Assembly: GCA_023262245.1 (NCBI GenBank) | Contig: JALRDC010000065.1 | Coordinates: 1-8,920 of the forward strand | DNA: 8,920 nt | Reading direction: 5' to 3' | Origin: Flavobacteriaceae bacterium | GTDB lineage: Bacteria > Bacteroidota > Bacteroidia > Flavobacteriales > Flavobacteriaceae | Part shown: positions 1 to 7,400 of the stretch, piece by piece | Position numbering within the stretch: the first letter of the stretch is position 1 | Layout of the letters: each line of letters begins with the position of its first letter | Notes under the pieces: model-generated | Databases searched by the model: none | What the model was told of the DNA's origin: nothing | What the model saw: only the letters and a program-made list of their open reading frames with translations | Translations under genes and position numbers: made by a program

Positions 1-221
1 AAAAGGTTTATAAATTATTATCGATGCGAAAAATTGATTTTGGCAGTGAACTCGATGCTGCTAAGGCAGAAGCAAAGGCTTGGAAAACCATTTGGTCAGC
101 AGGACAAGGAGTAACTTCAATCAACGATGTTAAACCTGTTGCAGAACTCATTAACCAACTCAAGGCAGAATTTAAGAGTGCTTTAGAAGCACAACAAAAA
201 AGATACGATCAGTTTTGTTGA
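1..221 (+). CDS. Nitronate monooxygenase-like flavin oxidoreductase, C-terminal fragment (5' end outside window)
   Basis: The frame is open from base 3 to the TGA at 219-221 with no stop before the left edge, so the Met codon at 24-26 is probably internal and this is the last ~72 residues of a longer protein. The tail contains AWKTIWSAGQGV followed by SINDVKPVAELINQL. This resembles the C-terminus of NAD(P)H-dependent flavin oxidoreductases of the 2-nitropropane dioxygenase / nitronate monooxygenase family, where a W-SAGQGV segment is followed by a short Asp/Val stretch and a terminal helix. Known family role: FMN-dependent oxidation of alkyl nitronates, cytoplasmic. The FMN-binding barrel and the catalytic His region lie outside the window, so activity cannot be judged. 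It converges on the M20 peptidase gene, whose stop is 33 nt away. The assignment rests on memory of the tail motif only; a free-standing 65-residue protein is less likely. Confidence 0.7.
   Translation, partial: KVYKLLSMRKIDFGSELDAAKAEAKAWKTIWSAGQGVTSINDVKPVAELINQLKAEFKSALEAQQKRYDQFC
192..220. terminator. Possible convergent-gene hairpin at the nitronate monooxygenase 3' end
   Basis: CAACAAAA (192-199) and TTTTGTTG (213-220) form a perfect 8-bp inverted repeat around a 13-nt loop. It ends inside the TGA stop codon of the plus-strand gene, in the gap between convergent transcripts. The stem has only two G/C pairs, and no T-run follows on the plus strand, so a classical intrinsic terminator is doubtful. 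On the minus strand the distal arm is U-rich. Chance occurrence in A/T-rich sequence is possible. Confidence 0.22.
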
Positions 222-254
222 AATAAGGAATCCTAGTGATTTGTATTAATTTTA

Positions 255-1544
255 TTATCGTGTTAACCGATAGATTAGTAGCGCACTTCGTTGAATTAAA
301 GCATTCATAGTATTAAGATTTATAGATTCCTGAGGGGTGTGAGCTCTTTTACCCATTGTTCCCAATCCATCAATGCCGTCCGTATCATTGGCCACAAATG
401 AAATATCTGCGGCCCCTCTTTTTAGTGGGTCATAAGGATCAACTCCTCCATGACCTAGGTCTTTACTTACCTGGTCTAGTACGGACAACAAGGCAAGATT
501 GCCCTCAGAAGGCTCCATGGCAGGGTAACTGTCAGTAAATGTTATGGTAGCTTTGGTCTTGGGAAGATTTTGAGCTACAATTTCTCGCATTTTATTTCGA
601 GCATTTTCTTTTTGCTCTTCAGAAATAAATCGCAAACCACCATTTACAATGGCATTTTGTGCTACTACGTTTGATTTACCAAAAACTTCTCCACTGCTAG
701 TTTGCTTATTAAAATCTATGAAAGTTCCTCCTAGGAGCGTTCCCGGATTAAAAGTTAGGTAGGTTTCTCCTCGTACTTCTTCATAAAAGGCATTCAGAAT
801 CCGACTCATTTCGAAGATGGCTCCTGCACCAACATCTTCGTTAAAGATACCTGAGGAATGAGCACGAATGCCTTCGGTTTCGACTTTCCAACCCGAAGAA
901 CCTCGTCTTGCAACAGTTGCATTGTTAAAACCTGATGCATTTTCAAAACCTAAAGCAATGTCTGCTTCTTTTCCTGCTTCAATTAAGTCTTTTCTAGAAA
1001 TAGAAAGTGGTTTGCCAGTACTCTCTTCATCTCCCGTGAGCGCAACAGTAACAGAAGCTTTAGTTAATAAATTCAATTCTTGCAATGCCTTTAGCGCATA
1101 GAGAATGACAACGTTACCTCCTTTCATATCATTTGCACCAGGACCATAAGCGATGCTGTCTTGTCGTTCAAAAGTTTGAAAAGGGCTGTTTTCCTCAAAA
1201 ACAGTATCTAAATGTCCTATAAGGAGCAGTTTTTTTCCTTTTTTACCTTTTATGGAGGCAAAGAGATGACCGGCACGATTCATTTCCTTTGGCATTTCAA
1301 TCCAGCGGGATTGAAAGCCAATTTCATCAAAAGCTTTACTAAATACATTCCCTACCTCACGAACACCTGCCAGATTGAGTGAACCGCTATTGATATTCAC
1401 GACACGCTCTAAAAAGTCAACGCTCTCTTCGTGATAAGATTCAATTTTTTCTATTATTTTTTTCTCGGTTTTACTAAGCTTTTGACTATATGCGTTAATA
1501 CAAAGAATACTCAAAAAGAAGGAGAATAAATAGTTGTTTTTCAT
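255..1544 (-). CDS. Exported M20-family zinc metallopeptidase (glutamate carboxypeptidase-like)
   Basis: This is a 429-residue M20 metallohydrolase of the CPG2/ArgE/DapE superfamily, which removes C-terminal amino acids or deacylates amino acids with a di-zinc centre. Residues 1-20 are a Sec-type signal peptide with cleavage likely after AYS (Q21); Cys15 is not in a lipobox, so a soluble periplasmic or secreted protein is expected. All expected metal-site residues are present in order: H111 and D113 (GHLDTV), D139 (GANDMKGG), catalytic E173 with ligand E174 (TGDEEST), E201 (GFENASG) and H402 (KRAHTPQES). The insert at about 215-330, including TEGIRAHSSG, is the dimerisation (lid) domain. The spacing and the VARRG segment fit glutamate carboxypeptidase (CPG2-like) members best, but the substrate cannot be read from sequence. 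The start follows an A-rich leader with no Shine-Dalgarno site and lies 1 nt after the stop of the upstream membrane-protein gene, so it is probably co-transcribed or translationally coupled. It is the last gene of the cluster. Confidence 0.9.
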   Translation of the reverse strand: MKNNYLFSFFLSILCINAYSQKLSKTEKKIIEKIESYHEESVDFLERVVNINSGSLNLAGVREVGNVFSKAFDEIGFQSRWIEMPKEMNRAGHLFASIKGKKGKKLLLIGHLDTVFEENSPFQTFERQDSIAYGPGANDMKGGNVVILYALKALQELNLLTKASVTVALTGDEESTGKPLSISRKDLIEAGKEADIALGFENASGFNNATVARRGSSGWKVETEGIRAHSSGIFNEDVGAGAIFEMSRILNAFYEEVRGETYLTFNPGTLLGGTFIDFNKQTSSGEVFGKSNVVAQNAIVNGGLRFISEEQKENARNKMREIVAQNLPKTKATITFTDSYPAMEPSEGNLALLSVLDQVSKDLGHGGVDPYDPLKRGAADISFVANDTDGIDGLGTMGKRAHTPQESINLNTMNALIQRSALLIYRLTR

Positions 1545-1545
1545 T

Positions 1546-2634
1546 TTAAAAATTTTTGGTGAGGGCTTTTACAATTTTATTTTCAGCTAAAAATTCTTGA
1601 GCGATGACTTTAAGGGTAGTGTAAAGTGGAATAGCTATAATCATCCCAACAGGACCTAATAAGGTTCCTGAGGCAAGAATAACAATAAAAATTTCTAGAG
1701 GATGCGATTTTACACTATTAGAAAAAATGAAAGGTTGACTGAAAAAGTTGTCTATCAGTTGACCTATCATAAATCCAAACATTACATAAATTGTCTTAGG
1801 AAGTATTACACTACTAAAATCTGCACCAATGAAACTACTCATGGTTAATAACATCATCAATACAGCACCTATAATGGGACCGAGATAAGGGATTAAATTG
1901 AGTAAAGCGCATAAAAAAGCTATAATGAAGGCGTTTTCGACTTGAAAAATTATCAAAACAATGCTGTAGATAAATAAAAGAATACTGATCTGAAGAAGTA
2001 ATCCTAAAAAATAACGAGACAATAGGCGCTTGGTTTTCTCAATCGATTTTTCAACTCTATTTGAAACTTTATCATGAACCAATGCTAAGATGATTCGTTC
2101 TTGTAAATGACTGTCCTTTAAAAAAAAGAAAAGAATAAAAACCACTGAAAAAAGGCCAATAGTAAAACCACCTAATAACTCGAGAGCTTGATTGAGTAGT
2201 TCTGGAAGCAAACCAAGATTTACATTCTGAAAAAGATTATCAACCGAAATTTGTTGCTGCCAGAAACTATTGTCCAATTGAAAATACATGCTAATTTCCT
2301 CCGCTAAAGTTTGAATATTAATTTTTAATAGATCTACATCTAAGAGGGATAGGTTTTGCCCTTGTTGAATTAATAGGGGTACAAAAAGGGAAAAAATACT
2401 GATCAAAATCCCCAAAAGTAAGACAATACTGATCGTTGTAGCCAGTACAGCCTTCATCTTTATGCGGTTCATCAAGAGCTGATTAATAGGTCTACCAATT
2501 AAGCTTACGATACCCGCAATGAGCATGTAAATTAAAAGGGTCTTCAATTGTAAAAGTAACCAAAGTAGGATGCAAACTCCGGCGAGTTGGATCACAGCCC
2601 AAAAGATTCCTTTACTTATTTCTTTGGCATTCAT
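1546..2634 (-). CDS. AI-2E family transporter (PerM/TqsA/YdiK-like polytopic membrane protein)
   Basis: This is a 362-residue inner-membrane protein, the usual length for the AI-2E/UPF0118 family. Hydrophobic segments lie near residues 11-30, 33-47, 63-88, 155-172, 211-231, 236-264, 281-298 and 313-342, giving about eight helices with a soluble stretch at 90-150. Family signatures are FVPLLIQQ (84-91), IPYLGPIIGA (248-257) and the C-terminal QLIDNF...QPFIFSNSVKSHPLEIF region (292-316), followed by GPVGMIIAIPL (327-337). Members have been linked to autoinducer-2 export (TqsA) or to Na+/H+ antiport in other bacteria; for flavobacterial members the substrate is generally unknown, so the family name should not be read as proof of AI-2 transport. 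The first ATG after the rsmE stop is used; a 27-nt gap separates them. The stop is 1 nt before the M20 peptidase start. Confidence 0.9.
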   Translation of the reverse strand: MNAKEISKGIFWAVIQLAGVCILLWLLLQLKTLLIYMLIAGIVSLIGRPINQLLMNRIKMKAVLATTISIVLLLGILISIFSLFVPLLIQQGQNLSLLDVDLLKINIQTLAEEISMYFQLDNSFWQQQISVDNLFQNVNLGLLPELLNQALELLGGFTIGLFSVVFILFFFLKDSHLQERIILALVHDKVSNRVEKSIEKTKRLLSRYFLGLLLQISILLFIYSIVLIIFQVENAFIIAFLCALLNLIPYLGPIIGAVLMMLLTMSSFIGADFSSVILPKTIYVMFGFMIGQLIDNFFSQPFIFSNSVKSHPLEIFIVILASGTLLGPVGMIIAIPLYTTLKVIAQEFLAENKIVKALTKNF

Positions 2635-2661
2635 AGGTTAAAGATAGGAAAGTTTCTTCCT

Positions 2662-3372
2662 TTAATTTTTTTGATTTTTGAGAATGAGTGTGTGACAGCC
2701 TAATAAGCTTGCTGTTTCCGTTCTAAAGCGTTGCTTTCCAAGACTTATCGCTTGAACACCAATTGCTAAAGCCGCTTCAATTTCACGAGAACTAAAATCA
2801 CCTTCTGGTCCAATGAAAAGGGTAACATCATTAGAAGTTAGGGTATATTCTGAAATGTTTTGTTTTGGAAGATCTTCACAATGTGCTATCAGTGTGGGAT
2901 GTTTCATTTGCTTTAGATGATTTTTAAATGGGATAATTGGATAAATTTCAGGAATAAAAAACTGCTGTGATTGTTTTAAGGCTGATACAGCTATTTTTTT
3001 TAAGCGCTCGGGTTTAACTACTTTACGCTCCGAATGTTCACATAAAATAGGTGTTATAGAAGACACTCCTAATTCAGTAAGTTTTTCAACTAGCCATTCC
3101 ATACGTTCATTTCTTTTTGTAGGAGCTATAGCCAAATGTATTCGGAACGTTTGAGGGGGGTGTTGAAACGAGGAAGTTTTTTGAGCAGTTACTTTTTGGG
3201 TACTGATCATGCTGATTTTTCCTTTCCATTCTAGACCTTTGCCATTGGTAACACTAATTTCAGTTCCTAACCCTTTCCTCAAGACTTTTGTGAGATGCTT
3301 GCTTTCCTTTCTGTCGAAATGAAATTCATGGGTGTCTTCCGTTATGTCATTATCAAAAAATAAGAGCATCAT
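2662..3372 (-). CDS. rsmE: 16S rRNA (uracil1498-N3)-methyltransferase RsmE
   Basis: This is a 236-residue SPOUT-class methyltransferase, full length for RsmE, which uses S-adenosylmethionine to methylate N3 of U1498 in 16S rRNA of the small subunit. The N-terminal PUA-like RNA-binding part (about 1-70) has the typical HFDRKESKHLTKVLR segment (18-32). The SPOUT domain begins near 76 with AIAPTKRNERMEWLVEKLTE (81-100), then LGVSSITPILCEHSER (101-116). The SAM-binding knot shows IGPEGDFSSREIE (187-199) and LGKQRFRTETAS (211-222), the family's GPEGG-like and LRTETA motifs. The gene opens with two adjacent ATG codons (3372-3370 and 3369-3367). The first overlaps the tsaD TAA by one base (TAATGATG), which indicates translational coupling. 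It is cytoplasmic and shares a translation-quality theme with tsaD. Confidence 0.95.
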   Translation of the reverse strand: MMLLFFDNDITEDTHEFHFDRKESKHLTKVLRKGLGTEISVTNGKGLEWKGKISMISTQKVTAQKTSSFQHPPQTFRIHLAIAPTKRNERMEWLVEKLTELGVSSITPILCEHSERKVVKPERLKKIAVSALKQSQQFFIPEIYPIIPFKNHLKQMKHPTLIAHCEDLPKQNISEYTLTSNDVTLFIGPEGDFSSREIEAALAIGVQAISLGKQRFRTETASLLGCHTLILKNQKN

Positions 3373-4397
3373 TATAATTTTAATCGAGCAAGTGAATGAT
3401 CCGAAAGTGAACCATAGTTTTTTTGTTTTAGTTTATAATAAGCAGCTATACCGATCATGGCAGCATTGTCTGTAGTATAAGATAAAGGAGGAAAAAAGAC
3501 CTCCCATTGGTGTTCTGAAGCAGCACTTGCTAACTGTCGACGAATTTCAGAATTTGCTGCAACTCCACCTCCTATAACGATTTGATTTAAATTGTGATCT
3601 TTTGCTGCCTTTTCAATTTTAGTTAAAATTATTTGAACCAATGTATATTGTAAACTAGCGCAAAGATCGTTAAGGTTTTCTTGAATAAAATTGGACTGCT
3701 TTTGTTCTTCTTTATTAAGAAAGTTAGTAAAAGCAGTTTTTAATCCGCTATAACTCACATCATAAGCTTTAAGTTTGGAGATAGGAAATGAGAAGCGTTT
3801 GGGATCTCCTGTTTGGGCAAGTTTATCAATTTCTGGTCCGGCAGGGTAGGAGCATCCCATTCGTTTGCCGCATTTGTCAAAGGCCTCACCAATAGCGTCA
3901 TCTAATGTGGTTCCCAAAAGCTGCATATTAAAATACTCTTGGACATGAAGTAGCTGTGTATGACCACCTGAAAGGGTAACTCCTAGAAAAGGAAAGTTTG
4001 GAGCTTTAATACCTTCTTCTTCGATAAAATGAACCAACAAATGGCCTTGCATATGATGAATTGGGAGCAGCGGAAGATCCAAAGCCAAAGCCAATGATTT
4101 TGCAAAAGCACTCCCCACAAGTAACGAACCCAAAAGTCCCGGACCTTGGGTGTATGCAATGGCAGTTAGCTCTTTTTTGTCGATATTTGCGTCAGCTAAA
4201 GCTTGAGTTACCACCGGAACTATTTTAGACTGATGAGCTCTAGATGCTAGTTCGGGGACAATGCCACCGTAAGTTTTATGAATTAAATCTTGGTTGGCAA
4301 CACAGTTGGAAAGAACCTTTCGATTGTGTAACACGGCTGCAGCAGTATCATCGCATGAGGATTCGATTGCAAGTATAATATTGTTTTTGAGCAACAT
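3372..4397 (-). CDS. tsaD: tRNA N6-threonylcarbamoyladenosine transferase subunit TsaD
   Basis: TsaD (Kae1/Qri7 family, formerly Gcp/YgjD) transfers the threonylcarbamoyl group from TC-AMP to N6 of A37 in tRNAs reading ANN codons, acting with TsaB and TsaE in bacteria. With the ATG at 4397-4395 the product is 341 residues, the family norm, and starts MLLKNNIILAIESSCDDTA as expected. Motifs seen: ESSCDDT (12-18), the metal-binding HMQGH (H115, H119), LSGGHTQLL (142-150), the nucleotide-site GEAFDKCGK (170-178), GGGVAAN (276-282) and TTDNAAM with ligand D310 (308-314). The frame is open further upstream to 4517, but those 40 residues are not family-like and would overlap tamB, so the internal ATG is preferred. 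It heads the minus-strand cluster, and its stop overlaps the rsmE start by one base. The gene is normally essential or nearly so. Confidence 0.96.
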   Translation of the reverse strand: MLLKNNIILAIESSCDDTAAAVLHNRKVLSNCVANQDLIHKTYGGIVPELASRAHQSKIVPVVTQALADANIDKKELTAIAYTQGPGLLGSLLVGSAFAKSLALALDLPLLPIHHMQGHLLVHFIEEEGIKAPNFPFLGVTLSGGHTQLLHVQEYFNMQLLGTTLDDAIGEAFDKCGKRMGCSYPAGPEIDKLAQTGDPKRFSFPISKLKAYDVSYSGLKTAFTNFLNKEEQKQSNFIQENLNDLCASLQYTLVQIILTKIEKAAKDHNLNQIVIGGGVAANSEIRRQLASAASEHQWEVFFPPLSYTTDNAAMIGIAAYYKLKQKNYGSLSDHSLARLKL

Positions 4398-4458
4398 TGA
4401 GCTTTTTAGAACGTTACAAAAATAAATCATTACCATCAAAAAGAAATACAAAATTCCG
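4398..4458. promoter_or_regulatory. Short divergent tsaD/tamB intergenic region
   Basis: These 61 bases lie between the tsaD ATG and the first conventional tamB start. They hold the predicted tsaD promoter and the in-frame stop TAA (4423-4425) that bounds tamB on its 5' side, followed by an open stretch coding ITIKKKYKIP in the tamB frame. No convincing plus-strand promoter was found here. The nearest candidate, TAATATTG (4376-4383), has one mismatch to TAnnTTTG, lacks a -33 TTG at proper spacing and lies inside tsaD. How tamB is transcribed is therefore unresolved. Confidence 0.45.
4417..4453 (-). promoter_or_regulatory. Predicted Bacteroidota-type promoter for the tsaD-rsmE-transporter-peptidase cluster
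   Basis: On the minus strand TATTTTTG (4424-4417) matches the Bacteroidota sigma-A -7 consensus TAnnTTTG exactly, 19 nt upstream of the chosen tsaD ATG. A TTTTG (4453-4449) lies 24 nt further upstream and can serve as the -33 TTG element, slightly beyond the usual 17-23 nt spacing; another TTG at 4439-4437 is too close. The predicted RNA start near 4410 would give a leader of about 13 nt. The -7 match is supported mainly by its position, because the same 8-mer pattern also occurs by chance inside coding sequence (2420-2413). Confidence 0.5.
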
Positions 4459-7400
4459 TTGATCCTCCTTGGAAGTTTTTTGCTTCTTGGAATTGTTGTG
4501 CTTATTCTTATCTCCACTTCTTATGTTCAAACTCGAATTGTTAAGCAATTAACCCAAAGTTTTGAAGAAACAACCAAGCAAGAAATAACTTTTGAAGATT
4601 TAAAATTGAACTGGGATGGAACCCTTCAGTTTAAAAATTTTTATTTAGAGGATCATCATCAAGACACTTTGTTTTTTGTCAAAAAACTCAAAACTTCTTT
4701 ACTTGATTTTCAAGGCCTTAAGGACACCATTGATCTAGATAATTTAAGCGCAACAGGCGTTGTTTTTAATCTTAAGAAATACCAAGGAGAAAACACCCAC
4801 TCTTTAAAAATACTTTTAGAAAAATTTAAAAAAGACAGCATTCAGAAAGGTAAATCACCTGTAAAACTGGCATCTTTAAATCTAAATCAGTTAACTTTTT
4901 TTTATCAAGATGAAAACAAACCTAATTCAATACCCATTCGTGTAGATCCAGTAACTATTGAAGCTAAGAATTTCACCTTTGAAGAGAACGTTCTGGAGGT
5001 ATTTATAGAAAAGCTTGAAGGAACTGTTTTTAGTCCTTTTGGAAATCAGCTGAAAACAAAAGGATTGGTTCATTATGAACCGGGAATTTTAAAATTAGAG
5101 GAGTGGCGATTAGATTTAGAACAGAGTTTCCTCAGCGGAAGTCTCGAATTAAAAGGAAAAAATAACACTCTAAATGACTTTTATAACCAAGGGGATATTA
5201 GCCTAAAAACAAGCTCCAGTCGTTTTGATTTTACTCACCTTTTTCCAGACAGTCCACTTCAAGAATTTCCTGCAGTCAATAGTTCTTTTAATGTCCATGG
5301 TCCCCTAAAAAAAATAAACATTAGTGAACTTGAACTAACCAATCCTATTCTTGATTTTTTAGGTTCAGTTACGCTTAAAAATATTTTTGAAAAGAAAAAT
5401 TTTGAATGGGAAATTAATACCGATTCACTAAAAGTAAACACAACTAATTTAGCATCACTAAATTTAATTCCCACCCAGATCAAAAAATATTTGAATTCAG
5501 TAACTGAAATCAACTTAAAAGGAAATACGGTTGGTGTTTATGATCAAATAGCGTTAGCGATTAATTCCAATAATCCATGGGGAGACCTGGCGATTAGCGG
5601 AACACTGGGTAAGGGGATTTTATTATCTAATGCTACAAATAAAAATCTATCTCTAACAGCAGATCTTCGCGCTATAGACCTGTCTAAGTGGATTGCAAAG
5701 AAATCGCAGTTATCAACTACTGCCCATGTAGAGTTTAGTGGAGATTTTATTGATAAGCAGAACCCTAATTTATTTTGGAAATTGAAGGACGGTTTAATTA
5801 AAACTCCTAAATTAAAAATTGAGGGTATTGCAATAGAAGGGCGTTTTGAAGAACGCAGATTAAGAAACACATTCAGCGTACATTCAGAACCTATTAAACT
5901 AAAGAGTGATATTTTATATGACCTGTCAAAAGAACTTCCTCAATTCACTCTGGCTGCGAATGTAAATCATTGGGATTTAAATTTTATTGGACTGCAACTG
6001 GGAAGTGGAAAGCGAATTTTTAAAGGGATAGTACTCACGGATTTAAAAGGAAAGACTGTAGATGAACTGGTAGGGGAAATTAAATTTTCTTCCGCAACCA
6101 TAGAAAACGAAAATCAAACAGTAGCCTTAAATCCCATCACTATAAGACAAAAAATAGATGGAAATAAGACCCTTCTCGAAATAGAAAATACCGACTGTAT
6201 TTCTGGTATTGCTGAAGGTCAATTTAAAACCTCAGAGTTACAAGGGTTGTTTCAAAATACTTTTCATCAAGTATATCCTTTTTTACCCAGAAAAGAAGTT
6301 ACACCAGCACAGAAAGTTACTTTTAATCTAAAGGTTTATAAAAAGCTATTGGATGCACTTTATCCTAGTTTTTCAATTGCAGAAAATATCGCTTTAAGAG
6401 GGACTATAAATTCGGATAAACAAAGAAGCCAGCTGGTATTAGACGCGCCATTGATGCGTTACGATGATATTCAATTTCAACAATTACACTTTCAAGTAGA
6501 CACTAAAAATCCGTTATACAATACCTTCCTGCATGTTGAAAACGTTTCACACAAATATTATAAAGGCGAAGATTTTAATTTGATTAGCACCAAACTCAGA
6601 GATACCTTATTCTTTAGATCCGAGTTTAAAGGACCAGAAACTACCAAGACACCCTTTGCAGTCAATTTCTATCATAATAGAGATGTAGATGGCACCTCAC
6701 ATTTTGGTTTTAAAAAGTCTACGGTACCCATAGGAAACGAAACTTGGACGCTAAACCCAGAGGATGGTAACAATCAAAAAATAAGTTATGATCCGAAAGT
6801 ACAAAAAACAGAATTGAGTAAACTTACAGCCACTTCAGGATTCCAATCTATTAATGTCTCAGGAGACTATTTAAATCTCAATGCTTTTCGATTAGATTTA
6901 GAAGTAAAAAAAGTTCAACTAAATAACTTATTGCCAGAAATTCCAAACTTTAAAATCGATGGTAGAAGTTCTTTGTTAGCTAAGATTATTCGTTCCTCAA
7001 CAGAAAATAGTTTAGATGTCACCGCGGCAGTAGAAACATTAAAAATTAATGATGAAGCTTTGGGCGATTTAAATTTTTCAACTAATGGAAACACAAAGCA
7101 TAACACTTATTTTGCGAATTTAGACTTGATTGATGAAAATCAACAAACTCTTTTAGTAAATGGCCTTTGGCAAGGTTTGGAAGATCCTGTTTTGAATTTT
7201 AACCTCAATTTTGATGCTATGGATATTGCATTTCTTTCCCCTTTGGGAAAAAAAGCGATAAATAATATTCGTGGAAAAGTTGGAGGTGAAGTAACACTTT
7301 GGGGTCCTTTAAATGAGATTAATCACCAAGGAAGTCTCAAATGGACTCAAGGAGGTTTCGGAATTCCATTTCTTAATTTAAACTATCAATTAAAGCCCAG

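Noticed and set aside
226..234. AGGA-A-TCCT short palindrome between the convergent genes
   Set aside because: A 4-bp stem with a one-base loop cannot form a stable hairpin and no T-run follows.
868..1101. 77-codon open frame on the plus strand opposite the M20 peptidase gene
   Set aside because: It is antisense to conserved catalytic-domain codons and has no family features; the plus-strand frame at 356-538 was rejected for the same reason.
2413..2420. CAAAAGTA, a minus-strand TAnnTTTG promoter-like match inside the AI-2E-family gene
   Set aside because: It falls within a conserved coding region, with no gene starting downstream that needs it; it shows how often this short motif arises by chance in A/T-rich DNA.
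4374..4379. TATAAT on the plus strand as a -10 box for tamB
   Set aside because: Bacteroidota sigma-A does not use the E. coli -10 box, there is no -35-like or -33-like element at proper spacing, and it lies in tsaD codons.
5544..5870. 108-codon open frame on the minus strand inside tamB
   Set aside because: It lies wholly antisense to a well-supported tamB reading frame, has no recognisable motif and no promoter or leader of its own; the same applies to minus-strand frames at 5259-5513, 6915-7106 and 8457-8651.
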